Positions 1 through 6,966 of a stretch of DNA of 12,567 nucleotides are shown here, piece after piece (position 1 is the first letter of the stretch; each line of letters begins with the position of its first letter). Source of the stretch: Hungatella sp. UBA4396 (GTDB lineage Bacteria; Bacillota; Clostridia; Lachnospirales; Lachnospiraceae); contig DGRE01000004.1 of the NCBI GenBank assembly GCA_002389905.1, positions 1 through 12,567 on the forward strand. The letters run 5' to 3'. The notes beneath the pieces are model-generated. The model saw only the letters and a program-made list of their open reading frames with translations. It was not told the origin of the DNA and did no database searches. Position numbers and translations under genes: made by a program.

Positions 1-39
1 AATTATTTCTCTACCCTATTTTTGTAAAGAATTCATTGA

Positions 40-783
40 TCAAGCATTACTTTGTTCCAGTAATTCTCTTTTCTCTCTGTACTTATGAACCAGGATGCAG
101 ATTCCCATACTGATTTCCAGCAGGATTATCATAGGAATGGCCAGCAATACCTGGGATACCACATCGGGAGGAGTGATGATTGCTGCAACGACAAATATAA
201 CCAGAATCAGCACACCATGGCTTTTTTTCATAAAGGCAGGCTTTAAGATGCCAAGCAGGGACAGGAGAAAAACGAGAACAGGCAGCTCAAAAACAGCGCC
301 AAAGCTCAGCAATGTGGCGTTGCAAAAGGAAACGAAGTTTTTGATCGATACGGCAGAGGTCACTGATTCTACGGTAATCCTCATAAAAAAGTCCAGGGTA
401 ACAGGAAGGGCTATAAAATAACTGAATATGACTCCGGCAATAAAGAAAAAGAATCCGAAAAAAAGAGACAGTAGAACGTAAATCTGCTCTTTTTTATAAA
501 GTCCCGGAGATACAAACAGCCAGATTTGCAGAACCGTTATGGGAAAGCATAGAACAATGGCACAGGTCAGTGCCAGTTCCAGGTATGCCATAAAGGGTTC
601 AGAAGGCGTTAAATATACGAGTTTCATTCCTGGATTCAAATTTAATATGTATTGGATCAGAGTCCCCATAAATTGATAACAGATCATGGCTGCACCCAAA
701 TTAATGACCAGTATGATGATCAGTCTTTTTCTCAGTGTAGCCAGATGTGTTACCAGGGTGTCGGTCTTTTTTGCTGAATCCAT
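40..783 (-). CDS. tatC: Sec-independent (twin-arginine) translocase subunit TatC
   Basis: Polytopic membrane receptor of the Tat pathway, which binds twin-arginine signal peptides and exports folded, cofactor-loaded proteins. The 247-residue protein has about six hydrophobic segments. Family landmarks are visible: THLATLRKRL near residue 12, the WLFVSPGLYKKE stretch ending at Glu99, FELP with Glu166, and TPPD with Asp207. A longer reading from a GTG at 792 is possible, but that GTG lies inside the sequence AAGGTGG, which is a good ribosome site for the ATG at 783, so I chose the ATG. The gene follows tatA directly and shares its promoter. One oddity: E. coli TatC has HLIELRKRL here, and its Glu15, a signal-peptide contact, is Thr16 in this protein. 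Identity is near certain; the effect of the Thr is inference. Confidence 0.96.
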   Translation of the reverse strand: MDSAKKTDTLVTHLATLRKRLIIILVINLGAAMICYQFMGTLIQYILNLNPGMKLVYLTPSEPFMAYLELALTCAIVLCFPITVLQIWLFVSPGLYKKEQIYVLLSLFFGFFFFIAGVIFSYFIALPVTLDFFMRITVESVTSAVSIKNFVSFCNATLLSFGAVFELPVLVFLLSLLGILKPAFMKKSHGVLILVIFVVAAIITPPDVVSQVLLAIPMIILLEISMGICILVHKYREKRELLEQSNA

Positions 784-788
784 ATCTT

Positions 789-795
789 CCACCTT
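789..795 (-). promoter_or_regulatory. Ribosome binding site deciding the tatC start
   Basis: Read on the minus strand, AAGGTGG sits five bases before the ATG at 783 and overlaps the tatA stop codon. It explains why the upstream GTG at 792 is unlikely to be the real start and suggests coupled translation of tatA and tatC. Confidence 0.75.
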
Positions 796-991
796 AAGCG
801 TTCTTTTCGTTTTCCGGAGTATCCTCTGTCAGGCTGTTTATTTCCTTCTTTACATCAGCAGTTCCCTTTTTGAATTCCTGGATGGCCTGGCCTAAGGAAC
901 GGCCCACCTGAGGGAGTTTGCTTGGCCCAAATACGATCAAAGCGATGCAGAGAATCAGAATTAATTCAAAGGGACCTAATCTTCCAAACAT
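794..991 (-). CDS. tatA: Sec-independent translocase subunit TatA
   Basis: Small pore-forming component of the Tat translocase, 65 residues. It has a single N-terminal membrane helix (about residues 6-20, with a polar Glu9 near its start), then the family hinge FGPSKLP at 21-27 and an amphipathic helix VGRSLGQAIQEFKK. A short charged tail follows. This is the compact form common in Gram-positive bacteria, where one TatA serves both TatA and TatB roles; no tatB is present here. The start is an ATG with GAGGT (999-1003) eight bases upstream. tatC follows at once, so this is a two-gene operon transcribed away from the ydh-like operon. That position suggests the exporter serves the twin-arginine ferredoxin next door. 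Confidence 0.96.
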   Translation of the reverse strand: MFGRLGPFELILILCIALIVFGPSKLPQVGRSLGQAIQEFKKGTADVKKEINSLTEDTPENEKNA

Positions 992-1036
992 AATAATTAC
1001 CTCATTTCTTAAAAATAGAATTGGTTTCTTGGCTTC

Positions 1037-1065
1037 ATTATACCTTAGATAAATCTTAAAATCAA
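1037..1065 (-). promoter_or_regulatory. Predicted sigma-A promoter for tatAC
   Basis: Minus-strand -35 TTGATT (1060-1065), a 17-base spacer and a perfect -10 TATAAT (1037-1042), about 35 bases upstream of the tatA ribosome site. The match was found by eye and no start site has been mapped. Confidence 0.65.
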
Positions 1066-1116
1066 TGAATTTTTCGTTATTTACCGATAGAATGTTAAAA
1101 TAATAACGGGTAAATA

Positions 1117-1145
1117 TTGACTAACTGGCAATAAAATTATACAAT
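1117..1145 (+). promoter_or_regulatory. Predicted sigma-A promoter for the ydhYVW-like operon
   Basis: Plus-strand -35 TTGACT (1117-1122), a 17-base spacer and -10 TACAAT (1140-1145). Transcription would begin near 1152, giving a leader of about 80 bases. Just upstream, the arms CGTTATT (1075-1081) and AATAACG (1102-1108) form an inverted repeat that could be an activator or repressor site. The divergent tatAC promoter lies about 50 bases away. Confidence 0.6.
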
Positions 1146-1159
1146 AAAACCATCGAAAA

Positions 1160-1191
1160 ATATTGCAAAGTATTTAGTTTTACTGCAATAT
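1160..1191 (+). promoter_or_regulatory. Inverted repeat / leader hairpin before ydhY-like gene
   Basis: The arms ATATTGC (1160-1166) and GCAATAT (1185-1191) are perfectly complementary. The inner arms AGTA (1169-1172) and TACT (1181-1184) extend the pairing across a two-base bulge, leaving an eight-base loop. It lies downstream of the predicted promoter and about 30 bases before the ribosome site, so it could be an RNA leader hairpin or a protein-binding operator. It does not resemble the large Moco riboswitch. Function is unknown. Confidence 0.4.
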
Positions 1192-1230
1192 AAGGGTAAA
1201 ATATATTTGATTACCGGATTGGAGGGTTTT

Positions 1231-1863
1231 ATGTCTGATGACGTAAAGAAGGGTTTTTTTGACAAAGAAATGACAAGACGGCAATTCTTGAAAATTTCTG
1301 GAAAAAGTCTGGCAGGACTGACGGTTTCTGCAACGATGCTTTCCCTGTTTGGCTGCTCTCAGCAGGAGGTGGAAAGTGATCAGGTATCTACCTGGGCTCT
1401 TCCCCAGGGACTGCTGGTAGTAAATACTGCAAAGTGCACCGGATGCGAGCGGTGCGAGATTAACTGTACCTTGACAAATGATGAAGAGGTATCCACCTAC
1501 ATATCAAGAGTAAAGGTGAGCCGTAATCTCCACATTCACGGAGAAGACGGAATGTATAATGGCAATTTTACATATTATCCGGACACCTGCCGCCAGTGTA
1601 AGGATCCTGCCTGCGGAAACGCATGTCCTGTAAAAGCAATCGGCACCAATGACTGGGGCACAAGGATAGTGGATGAGGAAAAGTGTATCGGCTGCGGAGC
1701 CTGTGTGGAAGCCTGTCCATGGCATATGCCCACTGTGAACCCGGAGACAAATAAATCGAGCAAATGCATTGCATGCGGAGCCTGTGCGGCTGGATGTCCC
1801 AGCACCGCTCTGGCCATTATCCCCTGGGATGAAGTGACTGCGGCGGCTCAGGCGATTGCATAA
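1231..1863 (+). CDS. ydhY: YdhY-like ferredoxin subunit with Tat lipoprotein signal and four 4Fe-4S motifs
   Basis: Electron-transfer subunit of the DmsB/HycB type, 210 residues. A twin-arginine signal TRRQFLK (Arg16, Arg17) is followed by a hydrophobic stretch and LFGC at Cys42, a lipobox-like site, so the protein is probably exported folded and lipid-anchored. Sixteen cysteines form four cluster motifs: Cys69/72/75/79, 120/123/128/132, 152/155/158/162 and 179/182/185/189. Layout and wording (ISGKSLAGLT near the N terminus, then CTGCERCEINC) closely match E. coli YdhY as I remember it, except that E. coli has Arg-Leu where this has Arg-Arg. The ATG at 1231 has GGAGGG four bases upstream; a TTG at 1207 lacks such a site. 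The oxidoreductase gene begins 16 bases after the stop, so this is the likely electron partner. Confidence 0.9.
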   Translation: MSDDVKKGFFDKEMTRRQFLKISGKSLAGLTVSATMLSLFGCSQQEVESDQVSTWALPQGLLVVNTAKCTGCERCEINCTLTNDEEVSTYISRVKVSRNLHIHGEDGMYNGNFTYYPDTCRQCKDPACGNACPVKAIGTNDWGTRIVDEEKCIGCGACVEACPWHMPTVNPETNKSSKCIACGACAAGCPSTALAIIPWDEVTAAAQAIA

Positions 1864-1879
1864 GGAGGGACTACATATT

Positions 1880-4006
1880 ATGGCGACATACGGATGGGCT
1901 GGAAATATTCTTCGTGTCAACTTGACCACAGGAAATATTTCAATTGAAGACTCAACAAAGTATCAGGAATACATCGGCGGTATGGGTATGGGATACCGTA
2001 TTATATATGAGGAGGTTCCCTTAACAACTCATCCACATGATGAGGCATCTAAAATTGTTATGGGAGTTGGTCCCCTGACCGGTTCCAGCGTACCATGTTC
2101 AGGAAGAATGAACATTTCTCTTTTATCCTCATGGTCAAAGGGAAAATCCATTATTGATGCCCATATGGGAGGACATATTGGACCCAGAATCAAATATGCG
2201 GGATATGACGCTATCATAGTGGAAGGAAAGTCCTCCACCCCGGTATATATTAAAATTGATAATGATAAAGTGTCCATAGAGGATGCCTCCCATATTTGGG
2301 GAAAAGGCACCTTTGATGCCAACCGGATTTTAACAGAGGAAAACGGCAGGGAGTTTGAGACAGCGGTTATCGGACCGGCCGGTGAGAACCTGGTCAATTA
2401 TGCCACCTTAAACACTTCCTTCGGAAACTCAGGCGGCGGCGGAGTCGGTTCCGTTATGGGAAGCAAGAAGCTGAAAGGCATTGCAGTCCGGGGTACAGGC
2501 TCTGTAAAGGTTGCTGATATTAACCGTGTAAAAGAGCTGAATGAGTACATGTTAAAGGATTTAATCGGTGCCAATAATAACCACAACGTTCCGGCAGTTC
2601 CCCAAAGCTGGGCGGAGTATTCTGCCGTAGGCGGAAAGAACCGCTGGTCAGGCGCTCCTGGACGCAGATGGGAAAAAGCAGAGGGCGGCCCCATTGACAT
2701 GGGAGAACAGCCATGCGGCGATGTAAACCGGATCGCATACCGTACCTTAAAGGGAGTATTTGACCACGGCGAAGTAGCATCAAATTACATAATAAAGCAG
2801 GGCGGCTGCAGCGCATGTCCAATCCGCTGCTACACCCAGTATGAGATGGACCCTCTGGCAGATTATGATTTGCCTGTTTATGTGTCCAATACCTGTGTTC
2901 CCGTTCTTTATGGAAAGATGTTCTATCCAAGCGGGGTAAAGGATTTTGAATATGAAGGCGATGCCAACGTGATACTCAGCGGAGCCTCTTCCCGAGCCCA
3001 GGATGATATGGGACTGTGGTGTAATTATGCCAACCTTCAAAGGGACTTTAACTGGTTATGCGTATCCGGAAAGATCAAGGAAGTGCTTCCTCAGGCAGAG
3101 TACGACAGCCTTCCATGGGAGTGGGAGAAGAACGGAGATCCCCGCTGGGCAGTGGAGATCATACGCCGCATTGCCTATAAAGAAGGGGAACTTGCTACTA
3201 TAGGAGAAGGAACTCTTGCCATGGTGGAAAAATGGAATTTAGGAAAAGAGTATTTTGATGCCATCAATTCCAACAACACCAACATCACCTATAACGGCTA
3301 TCCAAAGCATCATGCCAACGAGGATTCCGGACAAATCGGTTTATTATTTAACTTGATGTATAACCGCGATTGTATGATCCACCATCTGACCAACGTTGAG
3401 AACTCCGGCGCTCCTTATGAAGTGACGAAAGCCACTATGGAAAGCTTCTTCGGAGAGGGCTGCTATGACAATAAAAAGGCCTATAAGCCTATGAACCGCA
3501 ATAAGGCAAAGCTGGCAAAATGGGCATTTAACGGAAAGCAGTTCCATGACAGCGCCACCTTGTGCAACTGGATGTGGCCTATGACCCAGTCTCCCTCTAA
3601 GGAGAGAAATTATGCGGGTGACTTGAATCTGGAGGCTGATTTCATGGCAGCGGTTACAGGTGTGAATTATACGAAAGAAAGCCTTGAATTCGCATCAGAG
3701 CGTATTTCCCAGATGCTTCGTGTTATGACGGCAATCTCCTTTAACATTAACTTTGGAGATACCAACTTGCGGGATACCCATGATGCCATTCCTGAGTGGG
3801 TGTTTGAACAGGATCCGGATTTTGCACCTTTTGAAGAGGGAACCTATAAGATGGACCGTGCCGATATGGAGCTTGCAAAGGACTATTTCTATGAGGAAAT
3901 GGGCTGGGATATTAAGACCGGCATACCGACGAGAGCAACTCTTGAAAAATTTGGTTTGGGAGATATGGCTGACGATCTGGCTGCCAGAGGAATCCTTCCG
4001 GCATAA
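1880..4006 (+). CDS. ydhV: YdhV-like aldehyde:ferredoxin oxidoreductase family enzyme (W/Mo bis-pterin, 4Fe-4S)
   Basis: Member of the AOR family, whose enzymes hold tungsten or molybdenum on two pterins beside one 4Fe-4S cluster; the substrate here is unknown. The 708 residues open with the AOR N-terminal domain (GWAGNILRVNLTTG) and include a glycine-rich segment SGGGGVG at 184-190. The cluster motif CSACPIRC gives Cys310, Cys313 and Cys317, and DSATLC gives the likely distal ligand Cys562. It is longer than classic archaeal AOR (about 605) but fits E. coli YdhV (about 700); ELIGANNNH, PQSWAEYS and the C-terminal LPA agree with YdhV from memory. The start has AGGAGG 11 bases upstream. It has no signal peptide of its own, so it is either cytoplasmic or exported together with the Tat-targeted ferredoxin encoded before it. 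Confidence 0.93.
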   Translation: MATYGWAGNILRVNLTTGNISIEDSTKYQEYIGGMGMGYRIIYEEVPLTTHPHDEASKIVMGVGPLTGSSVPCSGRMNISLLSSWSKGKSIIDAHMGGHIGPRIKYAGYDAIIVEGKSSTPVYIKIDNDKVSIEDASHIWGKGTFDANRILTEENGREFETAVIGPAGENLVNYATLNTSFGNSGGGGVGSVMGSKKLKGIAVRGTGSVKVADINRVKELNEYMLKDLIGANNNHNVPAVPQSWAEYSAVGGKNRWSGAPGRRWEKAEGGPIDMGEQPCGDVNRIAYRTLKGVFDHGEVASNYIIKQGGCSACPIRCYTQYEMDPLADYDLPVYVSNTCVPVLYGKMFYPSGVKDFEYEGDANVILSGASSRAQDDMGLWCNYANLQRDFNWLCVSGKIKEVLPQAEYDSLPWEWEKNGDPRWAVEIIRRIAYKEGELATIGEGTLAMVEKWNLGKEYFDAINSNNTNITYNGYPKHHANEDSGQIGLLFNLMYNRDCMIHHLTNVENSGAPYEVTKATMESFFGEGCYDNKKAYKPMNRNKAKLAKWAFNGKQFHDSATLCNWMWPMTQSPSKERNYAGDLNLEADFMAAVTGVNYTKESLEFASERISQMLRVMTAISFNINFGDTNLRDTHDAIPEWVFEQDPDFAPFEEGTYKMDRADMELAKDYFYEEMGWDIKTGIPTRATLEKFGLGDMADDLAARGILPA

Positions 4007-4053
4007 AAACGTGTTTTTGCTTCAGGAATTGATTGAATGAAAGAGGTTTTCGT

Positions 4054-4764
4054 ATGCTGTTTGGAAGAAAGAAACCGGGTTTTGTAAAGATTGAAGAAAT
4101 TGCCAAGGCTGCGGATGAAGCATCAGAAGAAGTTTCTCAGGAGGGGGCAGAAAAGCCGGATTTACTGGAATATCTGACCTCCCTGCCTGAGGCAGAGGAT
4201 GAGTTTGCTGAATTTGCAGAATCGGGAGATCAGGAGCCTGAGGAAGATGAAGAAGAGATGACGGAGGCCAGGAAGCTGGCGGATTATATCCGCATCCGTT
4301 CCGGAGCCGGAAATCTGACCGGGTATGCTTCTTTAAAGGAAGAGATCGAAGAGGCGGACCAGCTTCTTGAGGAAATCAGAGAAGATGAGGATTGTAAGGA
4401 TATTGCATATAAGGAAGGGAAAAAGGACCGGTATTATTATTCCCAGCAGAATATGAGCGATAATTATGCTATGATCGCTGCCCTGGTGGAGGATAAGGAT
4501 TTAGCGGCCACCATGGTCCATATGGTGCGGTTTAACAGCAAGACCTATCCGGCGCCCACCCCCCTGTCTTATTTTGAACGGCATCCTTACTATGCCACCA
4601 AGCCTCAGATTGAACGGGCTTATCAGGTTATGTCCGGCAGGGAGGAAAACGGGGATATTCAGCGTTTTACCAATAACCGGAATTCTGACTTTCTGTTTTC
4701 TACTGAGTTTTTGTCGCCCAAGTACGCAAAGGCGCTGGCACATGAGGATGATTTTGCCGATTAA
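4054..4764 (+). CDS. ydhW: Protein of unknown function in the ydhW position; possible accessory factor of the oxidoreductase
   Basis: A soluble, acidic protein of 236 residues with no signal peptide or membrane segment. Residues 1-9 are basic (MLFGRKKPG), about 20-70 are strongly acidic and probably disordered, about 70-112 look helical and charged, and 115-236 form the conserved-looking part. That part includes GKKDRYYYS, the stretch FNSKTYPAPTPLSYFERHPY and FLSPKYAKAL. There is only one cysteine (Cys114), so it is unlikely to hold an FeS cluster. ATG 4054 has AAAGAGG seven bases upstream; the TTG at 4033 is a weaker choice. It sits 47 bases after the AOR gene, as ydhW follows ydhV in E. coli, and I assign the symbol mainly from position. 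A role as assembly or Tat-proofreading chaperone is inference; no TorD or NarJ signature was recognised. Confidence 0.7.
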   Translation: MLFGRKKPGFVKIEEIAKAADEASEEVSQEGAEKPDLLEYLTSLPEAEDEFAEFAESGDQEPEEDEEEMTEARKLADYIRIRSGAGNLTGYASLKEEIEEADQLLEEIREDEDCKDIAYKEGKKDRYYYSQQNMSDNYAMIAALVEDKDLAATMVHMVRFNSKTYPAPTPLSYFERHPYYATKPQIERAYQVMSGREENGDIQRFTNNRNSDFLFSTEFLSPKYAKALAHEDDFAD

Positions 4765-4781
4765 TTTGAAGTGTTGTTTTT

Positions 4782-4820
4782 AATCTGCCTTTTCTGTGAA
4801 AAGAGAAGGCAGATTTTATT
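4782..4820 (+). terminator. Terminator-like hairpin between ydhW-like gene and moeA
   Basis: A 14-bp stem (4782-4795 with 4802-4815, one G-U pair) closes a six-base loop and is followed by TTATT. The T-tract is weak, so it may be an attenuator that lowers moeA expression relative to the oxidoreductase genes rather than a full stop. I found no convincing separate promoter for moeA in the 76-base gap. Confidence 0.6.
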
Positions 4821-4840
4821 GAAATGGGAGGAATGAAAAT

Positions 4841-6073
4841 ATGACCACAGAACGGACAGGGATTGAACTGGAAGAGGCGGTCACTCTGATATTGGACAGT
4901 GTGACAGAGCTGGAACGGACAGAACTGGTTCCCGCCATGGAGGCAAATGGGAGAATACTGGCAGAGGATGTGTATGCTCCTTTTGACATTCCTCCCTTTC
5001 ACCGGTCTCCTTTGGATGGGTTTGCGCTTCGGTCAGAGGATTTGCTGGGGGCCTCCGGAGAAAATCCTAAGTCTATCAGAATCATTGATACTGTTTATGC
5101 GGGGGACTGGTGCAGGCAGAAGGTAGGACAGGGGGAAGGAGTCCGCATTATGACTGGAGCCGCCATACCCGAAGGAGCTGATTGTGTAATCCGGCTGGAG
5201 GATGTGGAAGAAGGGACTTGCAGGGAGAAGGAGGCCATACAGGTAGACAGAGAGCTGACCCATAACCAGAACTTTTGCTTTCAGGGAGAGGATGTGGCAA
5301 AGGGAACACCTGTTCTTTGCAGGGGAGTAAAACTGACCTATGTGGAACAGGGGATATTATCTTCTTTGGGAATGGAAGAAGTGAAGGTGTATCATACCTT
5401 AAAGGTGGCTCTTTTTTCCACCGGAGATGAACTGATCCTGCCCGGAACAGAATTAAGACCGGGAAAAATATATGATTCCAACTTATTCCTTTTGTACGCA
5501 AGGCTTTGTGAGTTTGGCATTAAACCAGTAATAGCAAAGCCTCTGCCTGACCGGACGGAGGATGTTGTAAAAGCCATAAGGGAAAGCTGTGAAGCTGCAG
5601 ATCTGGTTATTACCACCGGGGGAGTGTCGGCAGGGGATAAGGACATATTCCATGAAGTGCTTCCTGTACTTGGGGCGAAACGGATTTTCTGGAAGGTGAA
5701 TTTAAAACCCGGTACTCCGGCCATGTTTTCCATTTATGAAGGAACACCTATGTTTCACTTATCCGGCAATCCTTTTGCAGCAGCTACTACTTTTGAACTG
5801 CTGGTAAGGCCCTTTTTGGCGAAGGCCGGCCGGGATGAGGGGTTGCATATAAACAGGACAAGGGCTATACTGGATGAAGATTTCACAAAGAGAAGCAATG
5901 GCAGGAGGTTTATCAGGGGAAGGGTGAAAGAGGGAAAAGTAACCATACCTCCCTCAGGCAAACATTCCTCAGGCATGCTCGCCTCCATGTCGGGCTGCAA
6001 CTGCCTGATTGACATACCCGCAGGCAGCGGGGAGCTTGAGAAGGGCAGTGAGGTTGACGTTCTGCTTCTTTAA
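4841..6073 (+). CDS. moeA: Molybdopterin molybdenumtransferase MoeA
   Basis: Catalyses insertion of molybdate (or tungstate) into adenylylated molybdopterin, the last common step of Moco/Wco synthesis, in the cytoplasm. The 410-residue length is typical. Motifs in order: PPFHRSPLDGFA with Asp59 (51-62), MTGAAIPEGAD (104-114), GEDV with Asp151, STGDEL (193-198), TTGGVSAGDKD with Asp266 (258-268), KPGTPAMF (289-296) and LSGNPFAA (307-314). The C-terminal domain IV follows. Asp59, Asp151 and Asp266 correspond to the conserved acidic residues of E. coli MoeA. The start has GGGAGGA eight bases upstream. Placement behind an AOR-family gene suggests it supplies metal to that enzyme. No other Moco synthesis genes (moaA, moaC, mogA) are in the window, so they must lie elsewhere. 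Confidence 0.96.
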   Translation: MTTERTGIELEEAVTLILDSVTELERTELVPAMEANGRILAEDVYAPFDIPPFHRSPLDGFALRSEDLLGASGENPKSIRIIDTVYAGDWCRQKVGQGEGVRIMTGAAIPEGADCVIRLEDVEEGTCREKEAIQVDRELTHNQNFCFQGEDVAKGTPVLCRGVKLTYVEQGILSSLGMEEVKVYHTLKVALFSTGDELILPGTELRPGKIYDSNLFLLYARLCEFGIKPVIAKPLPDRTEDVVKAIRESCEAADLVITTGGVSAGDKDIFHEVLPVLGAKRIFWKVNLKPGTPAMFSIYEGTPMFHLSGNPFAAATTFELLVRPFLAKAGRDEGLHINRTRAILDEDFTKRSNGRRFIRGRVKEGKVTIPPSGKHSSGMLASMSGCNCLIDIPAGSGELEKGSEVDVLLL

Positions 6074-6103
6074 ACTATGGGCTGAAAGGGCAAGGGGAAT
6101 GTA

Positions 6104-6721
6104 ATGTCTGATAAAAAGTGGCTTGACTGGGCAGTGGAACTGCAGGCAATCGCACAGAATGGATTGTGCTATGTGAGAGATTGCTATGATAAGGAAAGAT
6201 ATGAAAGAATCCGGGAGATTTCTGCGGAAATGATCAGCATTTACTCAGAGATACCTGTTGAAAAAGTGAAGGATTTATTTTGCAATGAAACAGGATACCA
6301 GACGCCTAAGATCGATTCCAGAGCCGCCATTTTCAAGGATGACAAGATTCTTCTGGTTAAAGAAAACAATGGTACATGGTCTCTGCCCGGAGGCTGGGTT
6401 GATGTGGATTTATCGGTAAAGGAAAATATCATAAAAGAAGTGAAAGAGGAAGCAGGTCTTGATGTTCAGGTTGATAAGGTCATTGCCGTTCACGACAGGG
6501 AAAAACACAATCTGCCGGTCTATGCCCATAAAGTCTGCAAAATCTTCCTGCAGTGTTCCGTCCTTGGAGGCTCCTTCAGAGAAAATTTGGAGACAATAGA
6601 AAGCCGGTATTTTTCACAGGCTGACTTGCCTTTGCTTGCTGAAGAAAAAAACAATACAGAACAAATCAATATGTGCTTTCAGGCATATTATGACCAGGAG
6701 TGGAAAACCTTGCTGGATTAA
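6104..6721 (+). CDS. Nudix hydrolase with Nudix_N helical N-terminal domain
   Basis: Probable nucleoside-diphosphate-linked pyrophosphohydrolase, 205 residues; substrate not predictable beyond ADP-ribose or nucleotide-sugar type. Residues about 5-60 form the helical N-terminal domain seen in one Nudix subgroup (LQAIAQNGLCYVRDCYDKER). The catalytic Nudix box starts at PGGW (95-98) and ends KEVKEEAGL (111-119). The metal-binding Glu112, Glu115 and Glu116 are present. The first Glu of the classic box is Leu103, and Arg is replaced by Lys111; I believe both occur in this subgroup. ATG 6104 has AAGGGGA upstream. It lies 30 bases after moeA and before a strong terminator, so it is probably the last gene of that transcript, though a link to cofactor metabolism is not evident. 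Confidence 0.9.
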   Translation: MSDKKWLDWAVELQAIAQNGLCYVRDCYDKERYERIREISAEMISIYSEIPVEKVKDLFCNETGYQTPKIDSRAAIFKDDKILLVKENNGTWSLPGGWVDVDLSVKENIIKEVKEEAGLDVQVDKVIAVHDREKHNLPVYAHKVCKIFLQCSVLGGSFRENLETIESRYFSQADLPLLAEEKNNTEQINMCFQAYYDQEWKTLLD

Positions 6722-6751
6722 TGATTAAATGTTTCACATCAAAATGAACGG

Positions 6752-6784
6752 ACTGCCGGCTTGCAGATTAAGCCGGCAGTTTTT
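6752..6784 (+). terminator. Rho-independent terminator after the Nudix gene
   Basis: A perfect 11-bp GC-rich stem (6752-6762 with 6770-6780) with a seven-base loop, followed by a run of five T. It closes the transcript that includes moeA and the Nudix gene. Confidence 0.92.
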
Positions 6785-6965
6785 GTGGTTGTTTATTCTA
6801 TATTGACCAGTTTCTCTTGAGTAATTTCTATAAAAACTCCCATATATTCCAGGCATATTTATTGAGAAGATAAAAAACGTTGTTAATATGCATAATTAAT
6901 TAGGACGAAATGTCAAAAAAATATGCGTTATGTCATAATAACAAATGAAATGTAAGCAAATTACA
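6785..6965. other. Non-coding AT-rich stretch upstream of the ABC operon
   Basis: The gene-free gap spans 6722-7029. It opens with the terminator above and ends with the promoter of the ABC operon. Between them I see no gene or RNA signature. The small palindrome TTATG-T-CATAA (6928-6938) and the inverted repeat at 6950-6966 are the only symmetrical elements likely to bind a regulator. Confidence 0.5.
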
Positions 6966-6966
6966 T
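6950..6966. promoter_or_regulatory. Candidate operator of the ABC operon
   Basis: ATGTAA and TTACAT face each other across five bases, ending at the first base of the predicted -35 box. A protein bound here would block or recruit RNA polymerase. It does not fit the catabolite-repression CRE consensus. The regulator is unknown and no regulator gene is in the window. Confidence 0.35.

Noticed and set aside
784..792. GTG start extending tatC by three codons
   Set aside because: The GTG lies inside the AAGGTGG ribosome site that serves the ATG at 783.
1150..1230. Moco/Tuco riboswitch ahead of the oxidoreductase operon
   Set aside because: The leader is too short and holds one simple hairpin, unlike the multi-helix Moco motif.
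1504..1929. Long antisense reading frames over the ferredoxin gene (and similar shadows elsewhere)
   Set aside because: They oppose strongly supported genes, lack ribosome sites and show no recognisable family.
4010..4023. Terminator after the AOR gene (AAAAAC-GT-GTTTTT)
   Set aside because: The loop is only two bases and the stem is A-T rich, so a stable hairpin is unlikely.
6803..6834. Second promoter in the 6785-6965 gap (TTGACC with TATAAA)
   Set aside because: The spacing is 20 bases, too long for a good sigma-A promoter, and a better one lies next to the gene.
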